A program made the position numbers and the translations under genes. Of a DNA stretch of 32,318 bases, positions 17,334 to 25,865 are shown piece by piece. The DNA is from Phycisphaera mikurensis NBRC 102666 (GTDB lineage Bacteria > Planctomycetota > Phycisphaerae > Phycisphaerales > SM1A02). The notes below the pieces were generated by a model. The model saw only the letters and a list, made by a program, of their open reading frames with translations, searched no databases and had not been told where the DNA came from. The DNA lies in NCBI GenBank assembly GCA_945878575.1, contig CAMDUB010000022.1, forward strand, positions 1 to 32,318, given 5' to 3'. Each line of letters starts with the position of its first letter. The stretch's first letter is position 1.

Positions 17334-18223
17334 GCCCGCGCACCCCGTGCCATACGGCTAGCGCGCCATGCAATCCACGCTTTGCGTGCAGAAGAAAGTC
17401 TTACGCGCTTATCACTCACCACCTTGGCAGGATTGGCGCGGATCTTCACAAGCAAGCCGTGATAAATCTGTGTCATTGCCCACAGGGTCGGCAAGCAACT
17501 GGGCGTGATCATCTGATCAAGCGGCGCACTGCGCACGTAGAACTGCTCGGCGCGATCGCACTGCGCGCGCATGAATTCCGCACATTGCTCGGGCTGTTTC
17601 CAGCTTCGGAGCGACTCGGGTGTGAGATCAAAGCGTCGAAAGTCTTCCGCAGGCAAGTACACGCGCCCAAGGTCATAGTCTTCTCGAAAGTCGCGCAGAA
17701 TGTTGGTGAGTTGAAACGCAATTCCGCGATCCACCGCCAGCGCCGGCGCCGCCGGATCGTGATAGCCCCAGATGCGGATACACACCAGGCCAACCGTACT
17801 TGCCACTCGATAGCAGAAGCCGCGCAGGTCGTCCCAGTGCTGGTACGAAGCCGGGCCAACATCGGAAAGCTGCCCGTCCAACATGTCATGGAAGTCGCGC
17901 TGCGAAAGCTGGTGACGCTCCGCTACCCACGCCAAGCCGCGCCAAACGGGTGAGTCATCCGGAATCTCTCCGGCAAGTGCTGCATCGGTTGCGGCGCGGA
18001 ATTCTGCAATGCGTCGCACGCGTTCTTCGGGCGCAAATCCCTCGGCGTCAGCCAAGTCATCGGCCGCGCGCATCCATGCGTAGATCACGTACATGGCGCC
18101 GCGCGCGGTGTCAGGAGTAAGCTTGAGCCCGTACCAAAAGTTGCGGGCGCGGGCACGCGTGATGCGTTCGCACTCGGCTAACACCGGCGCAAGATCGGGC
18201 GGAACTTCCAGGATCGTGCTCAC
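17330..18223 (-). CDS. hpnD: Presqualene diphosphate synthase HpnD
   Basis: HpnD condenses two farnesyl diphosphates to presqualene diphosphate. The 297-residue protein is of the squalene/phytoene synthase fold. It carries both Mg2+-binding aspartate-rich motifs: AWMRAADDLADAE near residue 52, and FQLTNILRDFREDYDLGRVYLP near residue 190. The GTG at 18223 overlaps the hpnC stop as GTGA and gives a normal family length. An upstream in-frame ATG at 18316 would add 31 residues, with no match to the family, inside hpnC. Together with HpnC and HpnE it makes squalene for hopanoids or related polycyclic lipids. No squalene-hopene cyclase gene is in the window. Confidence 0.93.
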   Translation of the reverse strand: MSTILEVPPDLAPVLAECERITRARARNFWYGLKLTPDTARGAMYVIYAWMRAADDLADAEGFAPEERVRRIAEFRAATDAALAGEIPDDSPVWRGLAWVAERHQLSQRDFHDMLDGQLSDVGPASYQHWDDLRGFCYRVASTVGLVCIRIWGYHDPAAPALAVDRGIAFQLTNILRDFREDYDLGRVYLPAEDFRRFDLTPESLRSWKQPEQCAEFMRAQCDRAEQFYVRSAPLDQMITPSCLPTLWAMTQIYHGLLVKIRANPAKVVSDKRVRLSSARKAWIAWRASRMARGARA

Positions 18224-19176
18224 TGCGAACCGCCCGTCCCACCGACTCCTGAACTCGCCGTCCCGCGCGCTGATCCGCCCACACGCATCCAACGCGGCGC
18301 GCGTGCGCCCCACCAAGCGCGCATCACCAACATGCCGCGCTCAGTACGGCTGAGCTTTGGTCGGTGAATGCATGTTTCCAGGTTCCACGACTCAATATGT
18401 CCAAGGATGCGTTCACCGCCCTCAATGAACAAGCGGATGACGGAATGCGCCTCATCGGTAAGCGTTGGCAGGAGCGCGCGCCCTTCTTCAAGCAGTTTCC
18501 AGCACCGGTCCACCATTGGTCGAACCGCCGTGCGATACTCGCTAAGGAATTGCTGATCGCATGCATGACCAAGCTCAGCGGTCCTTCGCAACCGTGATTC
18601 AAAGTTTGTAATGCCAGCCGTGCACTCTGCTGGCAAATAGATGCGATCGCGATCCAAGAGGTCGCGGCGCACATCTTGCACATGGTTCACCAATTGCAAC
18701 GCAGTGCAGACGCGGTCACTCAATGCGAATCGCTCCTGCGTGGCAAGACCAAAGACCGACAGCACCAAACGCCCGACTGGGTCCGCGCTTCGACGGCAGT
18801 ACGCATCAAGTTCGTCCCACGTGGCGTAGCGAATCTTCACCTGGTCCTCTTCAAACGCGCTGATGAGATCATTGAACGGCTCGATGGAAAGTTTGTGCGC
18901 CACAACGGTTGGTCGCAGTGCCACAAACACGGGATGTCGCGGCGCGCCGTCAAAGCACGCCTGCAATTCACCGCGCCACCATGCCAGCAGTTGCAGTCGC
19001 TCTTCGCCAGGCGAACCGGCTTCGTCACCTAAATCATCAGCCCAGCGGCAGAACGCGTACACCGCTGCAAAGTCGCCGCGCATCCGCGTTGGCACCAACG
19101 CGCTGAGCACGCTGAAGTTCTCGTAGTGCCCCTCCGCAAGTGCCTGGCACCAGGCACGGGCAGTCGCCTCATCCAT
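18220..19176 (-). CDS. hpnC: Hydroxysqualene synthase HpnC
   Basis: HpnC converts presqualene diphosphate to hydroxysqualene. The protein (318 residues from the chosen start) has the HpnC-type N-terminal GHYENFSVLSALVP. The first aspartate motif is FCRWADDLGDEAG and the second is LVNHVQDVRRDLLDRDRIYLP; typical relatives have NFWQDV. The start is uncertain. The ATG at 19176 puts ENFSV at about residue 17, as in other HpnC proteins, and has GGAG 12 nt upstream. A GTG at 19245 is also in frame and would add 23 residues. The C-terminal end is extended with a Gly/Ser-rich stretch. It is the first gene of the hpnCDE-queG operon and is divergent from ispH. Confidence 0.9.
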   Translation of the reverse strand: MDEATARAWCQALAEGHYENFSVLSALVPTRMRGDFAAVYAFCRWADDLGDEAGSPGEERLQLLAWWRGELQACFDGAPRHPVFVALRPTVVAHKLSIEPFNDLISAFEEDQVKIRYATWDELDAYCRRSADPVGRLVLSVFGLATQERFALSDRVCTALQLVNHVQDVRRDLLDRDRIYLPAECTAGITNFESRLRRTAELGHACDQQFLSEYRTAVRPMVDRCWKLLEEGRALLPTLTDEAHSVIRLFIEGGERILGHIESWNLETCIHRPKLSRTERGMLVMRAWWGARAPRWMRVGGSARGTASSGVGGTGGSQ

Positions 19177-19314
19177 CGGGGGCGACACTCCGGGGCCAAT
19201 CCGCGCTGGACCAAATTCATTGAGTTCATCGACGACGCGTTTCACGGCTTGAACTCTAGCCGAAAGCGTGCATCCGGAGGTGGAAATCCACTTCGGACAG
19301 CCGTCAGTTATGGC

Positions 19315-19320
19315 TACACT
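19315..19320 (+). promoter_or_regulatory. Putative -10 hexamer TACACT of ispH-rlmN
   Basis: TACACT, within GGCTACACT, ends exactly 10 nt before the ATG at 19331. TTCGGA at 19292-19297 lies 17 nt upstream and is a poor -35 match. The same GCTACACT plus 10-nt spacing occurs before the gene at 25866. If correct, the ispH transcript has almost no leader and the in-frame ATG at 19310 is not the start. Confidence 0.4.
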
Positions 19321-19330
19321 TCTGCGTTCC

Positions 19331-20392
19331 ATGAAGCTCATCCTTGCAAATCCCCGCGGCTTTTGCGCCGGCGTGTACATGGCCATTGATGTCGTCGATC
19401 AATTGATCGACATCTGCCCCAACGAGACGATCTACGTCTATCACGAGATCGTGCATAACCGCCATGTGGTGGAGCGCTTTCAAGGCCGCGGCGTGAAGTT
19501 CATTGAGGAACTTTCCGAAGTGCCGGACGGATCGATCGTGGTGTTCAGTGCACACGGCGTGAGCCCTGCGCTTCGTCGGGAAGCCGACGACCGCAACCTG
19601 ACCGCCGTCGACGCCACCTGCCCGCTGGTGACCAAGGTGCACAACGAGGCGATCCGATACGCGCGCGCTGGGTACCAGATCTTGCTGGTCGGCCACGCCG
19701 ATCATCAAGAGATCATTGGAACGCGCGGTGAAGCGCCCGATGCAACGCAGGTTGTTGAAAGCCCGAAGGACATTCCTTTCCTGACAGTCAAAGATCCAAA
19801 CAAGTTGGTCTACCTGACGCAGACCACGCTTTCCACTGATGATGCCAACATCATCATTGCTGCGCTGAAGGAAGCGTTCCCGGGGCTCAAGGAGCCACCG
19901 AGTGAAGACATTTGCTACGCCACTACCAATCGGCAGCGCGCCGTGCGAGCGCTCGCGCCGCAGGCTGATTTGGTGCTGGTGGTGGGTAGTCGCAACAGCT
20001 CCAATTCAGTGCGGCTGACGGAAATCAGCCAAAATATGGGAACTCCTGCCCGTTTGGTGGATGACCGCAGCGAACTACGTGATGAGTGGTTCAACGGCGT
20101 GAACACCGTGCTAGTCACCGCCGGCGCCAGTGCCCCGGAAGACTTGGTGCAGCAACTCATCGTGGAACTCATTGAGAAACACGGCGGCCTTGTTGAGCAG
20201 CATGATGTCTATCACGAGCAAGTGGAGTTCGGTCTGCCCGGTACGCTCAAGGAACTGATGCGCAATCGCGGTGTCGACCCAACTGGTCGCCGCGTGATGC
20301 GTAAGGACGCCGACGAAGCGATGGGCGCATGGCTTGATCGCCACGGCATTGAGCACCGAACCGTCGACCTGACCGTGGGCGCTACCCGGTGA
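19331..20392 (+). CDS. ispH: 4-Hydroxy-3-methylbut-2-enyl diphosphate reductase
   Basis: IspH (LytB) is the last enzyme of the methylerythritol phosphate pathway, producing IPP and DMAPP. The 353-residue protein has the three cysteines that hold the [4Fe-4S] cluster: NPRGFCAGV near residue 12, DATCPLV near 98, and EDICYATTNRQ near 196. Substrate-binding residues are in YHEIVHN (the His), FSAHG and VGHADHQE (the second His), and in SRNSSNS. It is longer at the C-terminus than the E. coli enzyme, like other planctomycete and actinobacterial forms. It is divergent from the hpnCDE operon, which uses its products after prenyl elongation. Its stop overlaps rlmN by GTGA. Confidence 0.95.
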   Translation: MKLILANPRGFCAGVYMAIDVVDQLIDICPNETIYVYHEIVHNRHVVERFQGRGVKFIEELSEVPDGSIVVFSAHGVSPALRREADDRNLTAVDATCPLVTKVHNEAIRYARAGYQILLVGHADHQEIIGTRGEAPDATQVVESPKDIPFLTVKDPNKLVYLTQTTLSTDDANIIIAALKEAFPGLKEPPSEDICYATTNRQRAVRALAPQADLVLVVGSRNSSNSVRLTEISQNMGTPARLVDDRSELRDEWFNGVNTVLVTAGASAPEDLVQQLIVELIEKHGGLVEQHDVYHEQVEFGLPGTLKELMRNRGVDPTGRRVMRKDADEAMGAWLDRHGIEHRTVDLTVGATR

Positions 20393-21474
20393 GTGCCACT
20401 GAGCGCACTGGATTCTTTGAGCTCGACGCTGTCACACTGGAGTCATGGTGCGGCGCGCGCGGCATGCCCAAGTTTGCTGCCAAGCAGTTGCTTGACTGGG
20501 TGTACGGGAAAGGCGTTGTCGACGTTGATCGCATGACCAACCTCTCAAAGTCCCAGCGCGACATGCTGGCGCATGAGATGACATTCCTGCAGGGCAATGA
20601 GCTGCACAGCCTGCAAGCCACTGATGGCACCCGCAAGCTGCTACTCGGCTGGCCAAAGCCCGGTGCGGGGATCGCCCTGCCCGTCTTGGGCGTCGCCTCC
20701 GGCCGCGAAACTGAATGCGTGATGATTCCGACCGAGGAACGGCGCACAGCCTGTGTTTCAAGCCAAATGGGCTGCCCGGTCGGCTGCAAATTCTGCGCGT
20801 CTGGGCTGGAAGGCGTGGAAGGAAATCTAACCGCCGGTCACATCGTGGAGCAGGTCTGGCGCCTGGCGCAACAGCCGGGCACTGGGCGCATCTCGAACGT
20901 CGTCTTCATGGGCATGGGCGAGCCGCTCGCTAACGCGTCCGCCGTGATGAGCGCCATCCGCACCATCAACGCGCCGTGGGGCATGGGAATCAGCGCGCGC
21001 AAGATCACCATCAGTACGGTGGGCTTGCCTGCCGCCATCCGCAAGTTGTGCGACTTTGAGTTGCCAGTCACGCTGGCACTCAGCCTGCACGCGCCGAACG
21101 ATGAACTGCGCCGGCAGATCATTCCGTGGGCGGAATACTCCACCGTGGCTGAACTTCTTTCTGCGTGCCAAGAGTGGTTTGGTAAGACGGGCCGCGAAAT
21201 CACGCTTGAGTACATCTTGCTCGGCGGCTTCAATGATCAGCGTGAGCATGCTCAGGAACTGGTGCGCATTGCCCGCTCCATCCGCGCCAACGTCAACCTC
21301 ATTCGCTACAACGAAGTTGACGGCTTGCCCTTTGCACGGCCTGACGATCATGACGTGCTCACCTTCCAGAACGTCCTCCGCGACGCTGGCGTGAATACAC
21401 ACATCCGCGCGAGCCGCGGCCGCGACATCAAGGCCGCCTGCGGGCAGTTGCGCCACGAGGCAATGAAGAGCTGA
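20389..21474 (+). CDS. rlmN: 23S rRNA (adenine2503-C2)/tRNA methyltransferase RlmN
   Basis: RlmN is a radical-SAM enzyme that methylates C2 of A2503 in 23S rRNA and of A37 in some tRNAs. The 361-residue protein has the radical-SAM cysteines Cys129, Cys133 and Cys136 in GCPVGCKFC. It also has the mechanistic cysteines Cys122 (TACVSSQ) and Cys351 (KAACGQLR), equivalent to E. coli Cys118 and Cys355. The SAM-binding GMGEPLAN motif is present, as is the N-terminal helical RNA-binding domain (residues 1-95). The GTG start overlaps the ispH stop as GTGA, indicating translational coupling. Both proteins depend on Fe-S cluster supply. Confidence 0.95.
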   Translation: MSATERTGFFELDAVTLESWCGARGMPKFAAKQLLDWVYGKGVVDVDRMTNLSKSQRDMLAHEMTFLQGNELHSLQATDGTRKLLLGWPKPGAGIALPVLGVASGRETECVMIPTEERRTACVSSQMGCPVGCKFCASGLEGVEGNLTAGHIVEQVWRLAQQPGTGRISNVVFMGMGEPLANASAVMSAIRTINAPWGMGISARKITISTVGLPAAIRKLCDFELPVTLALSLHAPNDELRRQIIPWAEYSTVAELLSACQEWFGKTGREITLEYILLGGFNDQREHAQELVRIARSIRANVNLIRYNEVDGLPFARPDDHDVLTFQNVLRDAGVNTHIRASRGRDIKAACGQLRHEAMKS

Positions 21475-21512
21475 CGCGGAACGCAGGCGCCGCTCAAGCC
21501 GTCCCCGCTTAC

Positions 21513-24500
21513 CTACGCATTCGCCGTTAATCGCTCAATTTCAAGTACCGGCGTCTCATGCAGCCGATGCGCGGCAGCCAGCTCATGCAGACCCTTTACA
21601 ACGCCCGACCAGTGCGCGCGGTGCTGCGGCTCATGAACGGCGCGATCAAGAATTTCCAGCACCGCGGTCCGCGCACGACGCTCCTGCGGCTGACCGCGCA
21701 ACTCATTCGGAACTACGCGCCACAAGATCAACGCCAACTGCGCCGGCCAATCGCTTGATCGCAAGTCGAGCCGCCACACCGTGCGCCCCAGCACCACTTC
21801 AATGCGATTCAAGTAACGGCGACTCATGCGGTCACCACGTGCCGCGCGGACGCCAAGGCGTTCGCGAATGCGCCGCGCTTGACCAACGCCCGCTTGCATC
21901 GCCGCTACATACAGCGCATCGCGAATGAGAATTGATTCGGCAAGCGGCAGGATGCCGTATGTGCACAACGTGCGGTCCGGATCATCGGCGCCCGCCTCGT
22001 ACAACTCCTTCACTAGACCGGCATACCAGCGCAGGTGACGCACCCCGCCCCACGCAACGCAACGCGCCGATGCATTCACAAAGTCACGCAGCGCCTGCCG
22101 ACCATCATTGGTGGCGTACAGACCAGGCATCGCATCAATCGCCTCCCGAACACTTTCGCGGAACTGCCGTGCGCGACGGCGTCCACCGCGGCGTGAAGCT
22201 TCCAATTCCAACGCGGTGCGGCGCACCAAGCGACCCAGGCTTTCGCCCTTTTTTGAGTCACTTTCAGCGATTTCCAGGCCTTCTGCCAAGCGCCGACCAA
22301 AGTCAAACGCTTCCAGTGACCGGCCGAATCCCCGCGTTTCCAATCGCCGCATCGCCGCTTCAAGCGACTCCACTGAGACCGGAATGAAGCCGCGCTGGAA
22401 CGCTGCACCCAGCACCACCAAGTCAGCCACGCGGTCCGTGAGAAACTCGCGCTGCGCAGTGCCGGAGATATCCGCAAGCAACGCACCCTCTGGTCGAGTG
22501 GCAAGCGGCACCGCGCGCGGCAACAAATCAACCGCCTCCGCAAGCTCCGTAGGCACCTGATCTTCAAACGCACCAAGGTTGGCAACGATGTAAGTCTTGT
22601 CCGGCGCCGCCACACGCAAGTATGGATCCGGCCCAAGCGCACGCAGCGTCTCCACCGCGTCAAATCCAAGAATGAGATCCGCTTCACCGTACGGGCATTG
22701 CGGCGAATGAACGCGCGCATCTGGACCAGAGTCCTGCCCGGTGAATAGCACCTGACCCCACGCGCGCCTACCCGGACCAATAGGCGTCGGGTGATAGATG
22801 GACTGCACGCGGTAACCCATCGCGCGCCCTGCCTCGCACAGCGCAAGCACGGCAATTCCAGGTGGATCACCGCGATATCCAGCAATATGGCAGCGCCAAC
22901 GGCCTTCGCGCGCATGCACCGGACGTGGCGGCTTGATGCGCGCATCGGCATCGCCCTTCACTGGTGGCGGGCGCGTGCGTACCACTTCCACTTGCTCAAG
23001 CAGCGCGCGCACTTCAATCTTTACAGGAAGCCCGTCACCTGCTGGGAATGTCTCCCGCAGAAACTCCGTCTTCAATGGATCAAGTCCACGCTCAAGCCCG
23101 CGTTCCATCAACACCGCCTGTGAGATGGGCCGAATATCGCAACCAGTATCAGCTGGCCACACCAAGCGCTGCCGCGGTGTAAACCCAAGTCGATCGGCTT
23201 CTGCCACGCCCGCTTCAAGTTGACGAATGTCACGGCGCGCGGGTGGACCGTCATGCGCCACCAACACACCCACGCCATCCAAGCGCGCCGTCTGGGTGAT
23301 GGCTGCAATCAAGCCGGGGCGATCATTCATGTCGCAATGCGTTACATGTAAACGCGGCGCACTCCGCAGCGGCACCGCTGCGTTGGCCAGGCGCTCCACA
23401 TCCACTACATCGCTGCCACCCAGATCAACCACCACAAAGAGCGTGGGCTGCGGATCGATGGCCGCTTGCTGAATGGCAGCCGGCCCTTCCAACGCAAAGC
23501 GCCGGCGATCCCACAATTCAACTTCAGTGATGATTTCCGCTTGCGGGGGCGCACTTCCTTCCAGCGCCAGCGCGCGCGACGGCGCTTCCGGGTCATCTGG
23601 ATCGATGCGCGCCACTTCAATCGCGGCGTCAGCAAAGACGGCACGGACGGCATCCATCGCACCGGTTGGTCCCAAACCAAAGCTCCGTCTTGGCACTTCC
23701 AGACGCTCAAGTTCCGGCTGCGAAGCAGCAAGCCGTGGCGAATGTTCCAGCCCGGTGCGCACCATCTTGAAAAGGTGCAACGCCTTGCGCAACAGGATCG
23801 ATGTGCGCACGCCGTCGTTCACTTCCAGGCGCACCTCTTCACCATCGCGCGCCGGCAGACGATCCCACCACAATCGCGCGGGGCGTTCACCGCGCGCACG
23901 GAGCGCTTCGGCAACTTCAAGAATGTCGGGTGCCACTGAATCGGGCCGCGGCTCCAGCACCACGGCGTCATCGCACCGCGTCAGGAAGCGTTCCAAGAGC
24001 GCCGCATCCATGGGGTGCGTACAGCCAAGATCAAGGACCGGAACCCGTCCTTCCAAGCCAAACTCGCCAAGAATGTGCCGAATGGCCACCGCCGAAGGTC
24101 CAACAGCAATGAACGCCATCGGCTCACGCTCACCCGGACTGGGGAGCGCCGCCACGCGGTTCAGTTCCAAACGGCGCACCACGCGCAACACATCATCGCC
24201 TTCCGGCGTTCGCGCGCCACGTCGCGCGCGCAACAAGGCAGCCACTTGCTCCACGCGCTCAGTGATTCGGTTAGCGCGCAATGACGGCGAGTCCAACGAA
24301 CGCAGCACTGTGGAATGCGCAACAATCGCCGCCATGCGCGGACCAGCGTTCGCAAGACGAAACGCATGTTCAATTCCATCGCGCAGCGTCTCAATGCCCT
24401 TGGGCGCCACCACCGGTAACCCCAACGAACGCGCGGCCTGCCAGGGCGATGCCAATCGCACCAAGAACGGATTATCTTCCAGTAGCAATACCACTCCGCC

Positions 24501-24887
24501 CTCTAACCGCCGCGCATTATCAAGCGCACGACGCGCGGCACTGATGGCCATCGCCAGTTGCTCATTCGGAATAAGCGCCAAGACGCGCTTCCCTTCACTG
24601 GCAGCGCGCACCGCCAAACTCACTGCACGCGCACCGTCCACCGAATCGGTCACCGTTACATGATGCGTATCAAGGGCGCGCGCCACCGCCGGCTCGGAAA
24701 GCATCTGAAACACTGGCTCAAACGGCACCTGCCGAGGCCCAACAATGGCGTCAATTTCCAGTTCGCTTTCTAAGACACCCTTAACGATCGCCTGGTGCGC
24801 GGAAAGCAACGCGTGCCCGTCGGCGCGCAAAAGCGGATGGCTCCAGTGCCCGGCAATTTCCGCGGCGATTTCAGAAGCGATCGTCAC
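21513..24887 (-). CDS. Divergent indolepyruvate:ferredoxin-oxidoreductase-like protein
   Basis: This 1124-residue protein follows the domain order of the long, fused indolepyruvate/2-oxoacid ferredoxin oxidoreductases. An N-terminal pyrimidine-type domain spans about 1-210, followed by a middle domain and a TPP-domain-like region near 470-560. A gamma-subunit-like domain is at about 660-870 (IAGYRGDPPGIAVLALCEAG, HSPQCPYGEADLILGFDAVE). The C-terminal helical region (about 900-1110) resembles the domain called DUF6537. The expected GDGD...N thiamine diphosphate motif is not seen; VVVDLGGSDVVD stands in its place. No CX2CX2C clusters for Fe-S binding are present. Catalysis by the classical mechanism is therefore doubtful. 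The GTG at 24887 overlaps the HAD gene stop as GTGA and has GGGAG upstream. It is convergent with rlmN. Confidence 0.7.
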   Translation of the reverse strand: MTIASEIAAEIAGHWSHPLLRADGHALLSAHQAIVKGVLESELEIDAIVGPRQVPFEPVFQMLSEPAVARALDTHHVTVTDSVDGARAVSLAVRAASEGKRVLALIPNEQLAMAISAARRALDNARRLEGGVVLLLEDNPFLVRLASPWQAARSLGLPVVAPKGIETLRDGIEHAFRLANAGPRMAAIVAHSTVLRSLDSPSLRANRITERVEQVAALLRARRGARTPEGDDVLRVVRRLELNRVAALPSPGEREPMAFIAVGPSAVAIRHILGEFGLEGRVPVLDLGCTHPMDAALLERFLTRCDDAVVLEPRPDSVAPDILEVAEALRARGERPARLWWDRLPARDGEEVRLEVNDGVRTSILLRKALHLFKMVRTGLEHSPRLAASQPELERLEVPRRSFGLGPTGAMDAVRAVFADAAIEVARIDPDDPEAPSRALALEGSAPPQAEIITEVELWDRRRFALEGPAAIQQAAIDPQPTLFVVVDLGGSDVVDVERLANAAVPLRSAPRLHVTHCDMNDRPGLIAAITQTARLDGVGVLVAHDGPPARRDIRQLEAGVAEADRLGFTPRQRLVWPADTGCDIRPISQAVLMERGLERGLDPLKTEFLRETFPAGDGLPVKIEVRALLEQVEVVRTRPPPVKGDADARIKPPRPVHAREGRWRCHIAGYRGDPPGIAVLALCEAGRAMGYRVQSIYHPTPIGPGRRAWGQVLFTGQDSGPDARVHSPQCPYGEADLILGFDAVETLRALGPDPYLRVAAPDKTYIVANLGAFEDQVPTELAEAVDLLPRAVPLATRPEGALLADISGTAQREFLTDRVADLVVLGAAFQRGFIPVSVESLEAAMRRLETRGFGRSLEAFDFGRRLAEGLEIAESDSKKGESLGRLVRRTALELEASRRGGRRRARQFRESVREAIDAMPGLYATNDGRQALRDFVNASARCVAWGGVRHLRWYAGLVKELYEAGADDPDRTLCTYGILPLAESILIRDALYVAAMQAGVGQARRIRERLGVRAARGDRMSRRYLNRIEVVLGRTVWRLDLRSSDWPAQLALILWRVVPNELRGQPQERRARTAVLEILDRAVHEPQHRAHWSGVVKGLHELAAAHRLHETPVLEIERLTANA

Positions 24888-25789
24888 GCAGCGTCTCCCT
24901 GATCGGCACGCCATCCGGGTGTCAAATTCCCGGCTAAGAGCGCTTCCACCGCCAGCGCAACGCCATCGGCATGGTGCGCAGCGGTTTGCGCGCGCGCGAC
25001 GGCCTTGATGCGCGGATCAGCGTTCGCCATGGCAATACCCATCGGTGCATTGCTAATCAATTCCAAGTCATTGAGCCCATCGCCAAGCGCCACAATGGAT
25101 GCTCGGTCAACGCCTAAACGATCGGCAGCAACGCATGCCATGGACCACTTGTGGACGCGCGGCGCAAATATTTCCAGCATGTGAGTGCGCGAGCCAAGCA
25201 CTTCATTGGCAGTCAACGCGCCCCATGCACGCACCGCCAGTCGTTCGCCCCAGCGGTCATCGATCAGCTTTACCAACGGTGCCAATTCTGCTTCCGCGCC
25301 AATCGTTCCAACGCGCAACACGCGGCCTTCCAGCTGCTCATGCGCATCACCCGGCGCGGCATGCCAATCACGTGACATAATGGGATGTTCCGTGAGCCAC
25401 CACTTGGTAGCGGCATCCAAATCCGCGGTGCCAACAAAGATGTAGTCGTGACCAGTTAGGCTTGCGTCCATCAAGAGGTGCGCGCGGTGACCGTGGCCCA
25501 TGATGATGTCGGCCACGTTGAGCGCCATGGGCGCATCAATCGTCATGGTTGACAACACGCGTCCACTACCGGCCTCATGGAGCGAAGCACCACCAACACC
25601 AATGAAGAGCGCGTCTTCAGCGATGCAATCGATGGCGTGATGGCTCTCTGACCAGGTTCGTCCCGTGGCAATGGCCACGTGCCAGCCGGCGTCATGTGCA
25701 GCCTTCAACGCGGCGCGGTTGCGTGGACTGACCCGCCCGCGCTTATCAAGCAGGGTTCCATCAAGATCGGTGACAATGAGTCCGGGCAT
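24884..25789 (-). CDS. HAD-superfamily hydrolase, Cof/YidA-like
   Basis: This 301-residue cytoplasmic phosphatase is of the HAD IIB (Cof) type. Motif I is VTDLDGTLLD at the N-terminus, with nucleophile Asp8 and acid/base Asp10. Motif II lies at AIATGRT near residue 43. A large C2 cap covers about 85-195. Motif III lysine is likely in the HKWSMACVA region, and motif IV is VALGDGLNDLELI near 237. The family dephosphorylates sugar phosphates and cofactors such as FMN or PLP; the substrate here is unknown. The ATG at 25789 is preferred over an upstream TTG. It overlaps the oxidoreductase-like gene by 4 nt, so the two are expressed together. Confidence 0.9.
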   Translation of the reverse strand: MPGLIVTDLDGTLLDKRGRVSPRNRAALKAAHDAGWHVAIATGRTWSESHHAIDCIAEDALFIGVGGASLHEAGSGRVLSTMTIDAPMALNVADIIMGHGHRAHLLMDASLTGHDYIFVGTADLDAATKWWLTEHPIMSRDWHAAPGDAHEQLEGRVLRVGTIGAEAELAPLVKLIDDRWGERLAVRAWGALTANEVLGSRTHMLEIFAPRVHKWSMACVAADRLGVDRASIVALGDGLNDLELISNAPMGIAMANADPRIKAVARAQTAAHHADGVALAVEALLAGNLTPGWRADQGDAA

Positions 25790-25849
25790 ACGGGAAGTTT
25801 CAGGCAAAGTTCATAAGGATGCGGCCCGGGAAGGATAGGCGTTTCCCGC

Positions 25850-25855
25850 TACACT
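25850..25855 (+). promoter_or_regulatory. Putative -10 hexamer TACACT before the TPR-like/rluD operon
   Basis: TACACT within CGCTACACT ends 10 nt before the ATG at 25866, the same geometry as at ispH. No Shine-Dalgarno sequence is visible in the 10-nt gap (ccccggttct). A -35 element is not clear. A leaderless or very short leader transcript is inferred. Confidence 0.4.
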
Positions 25856-25865
25856 CCCCGGTTCT

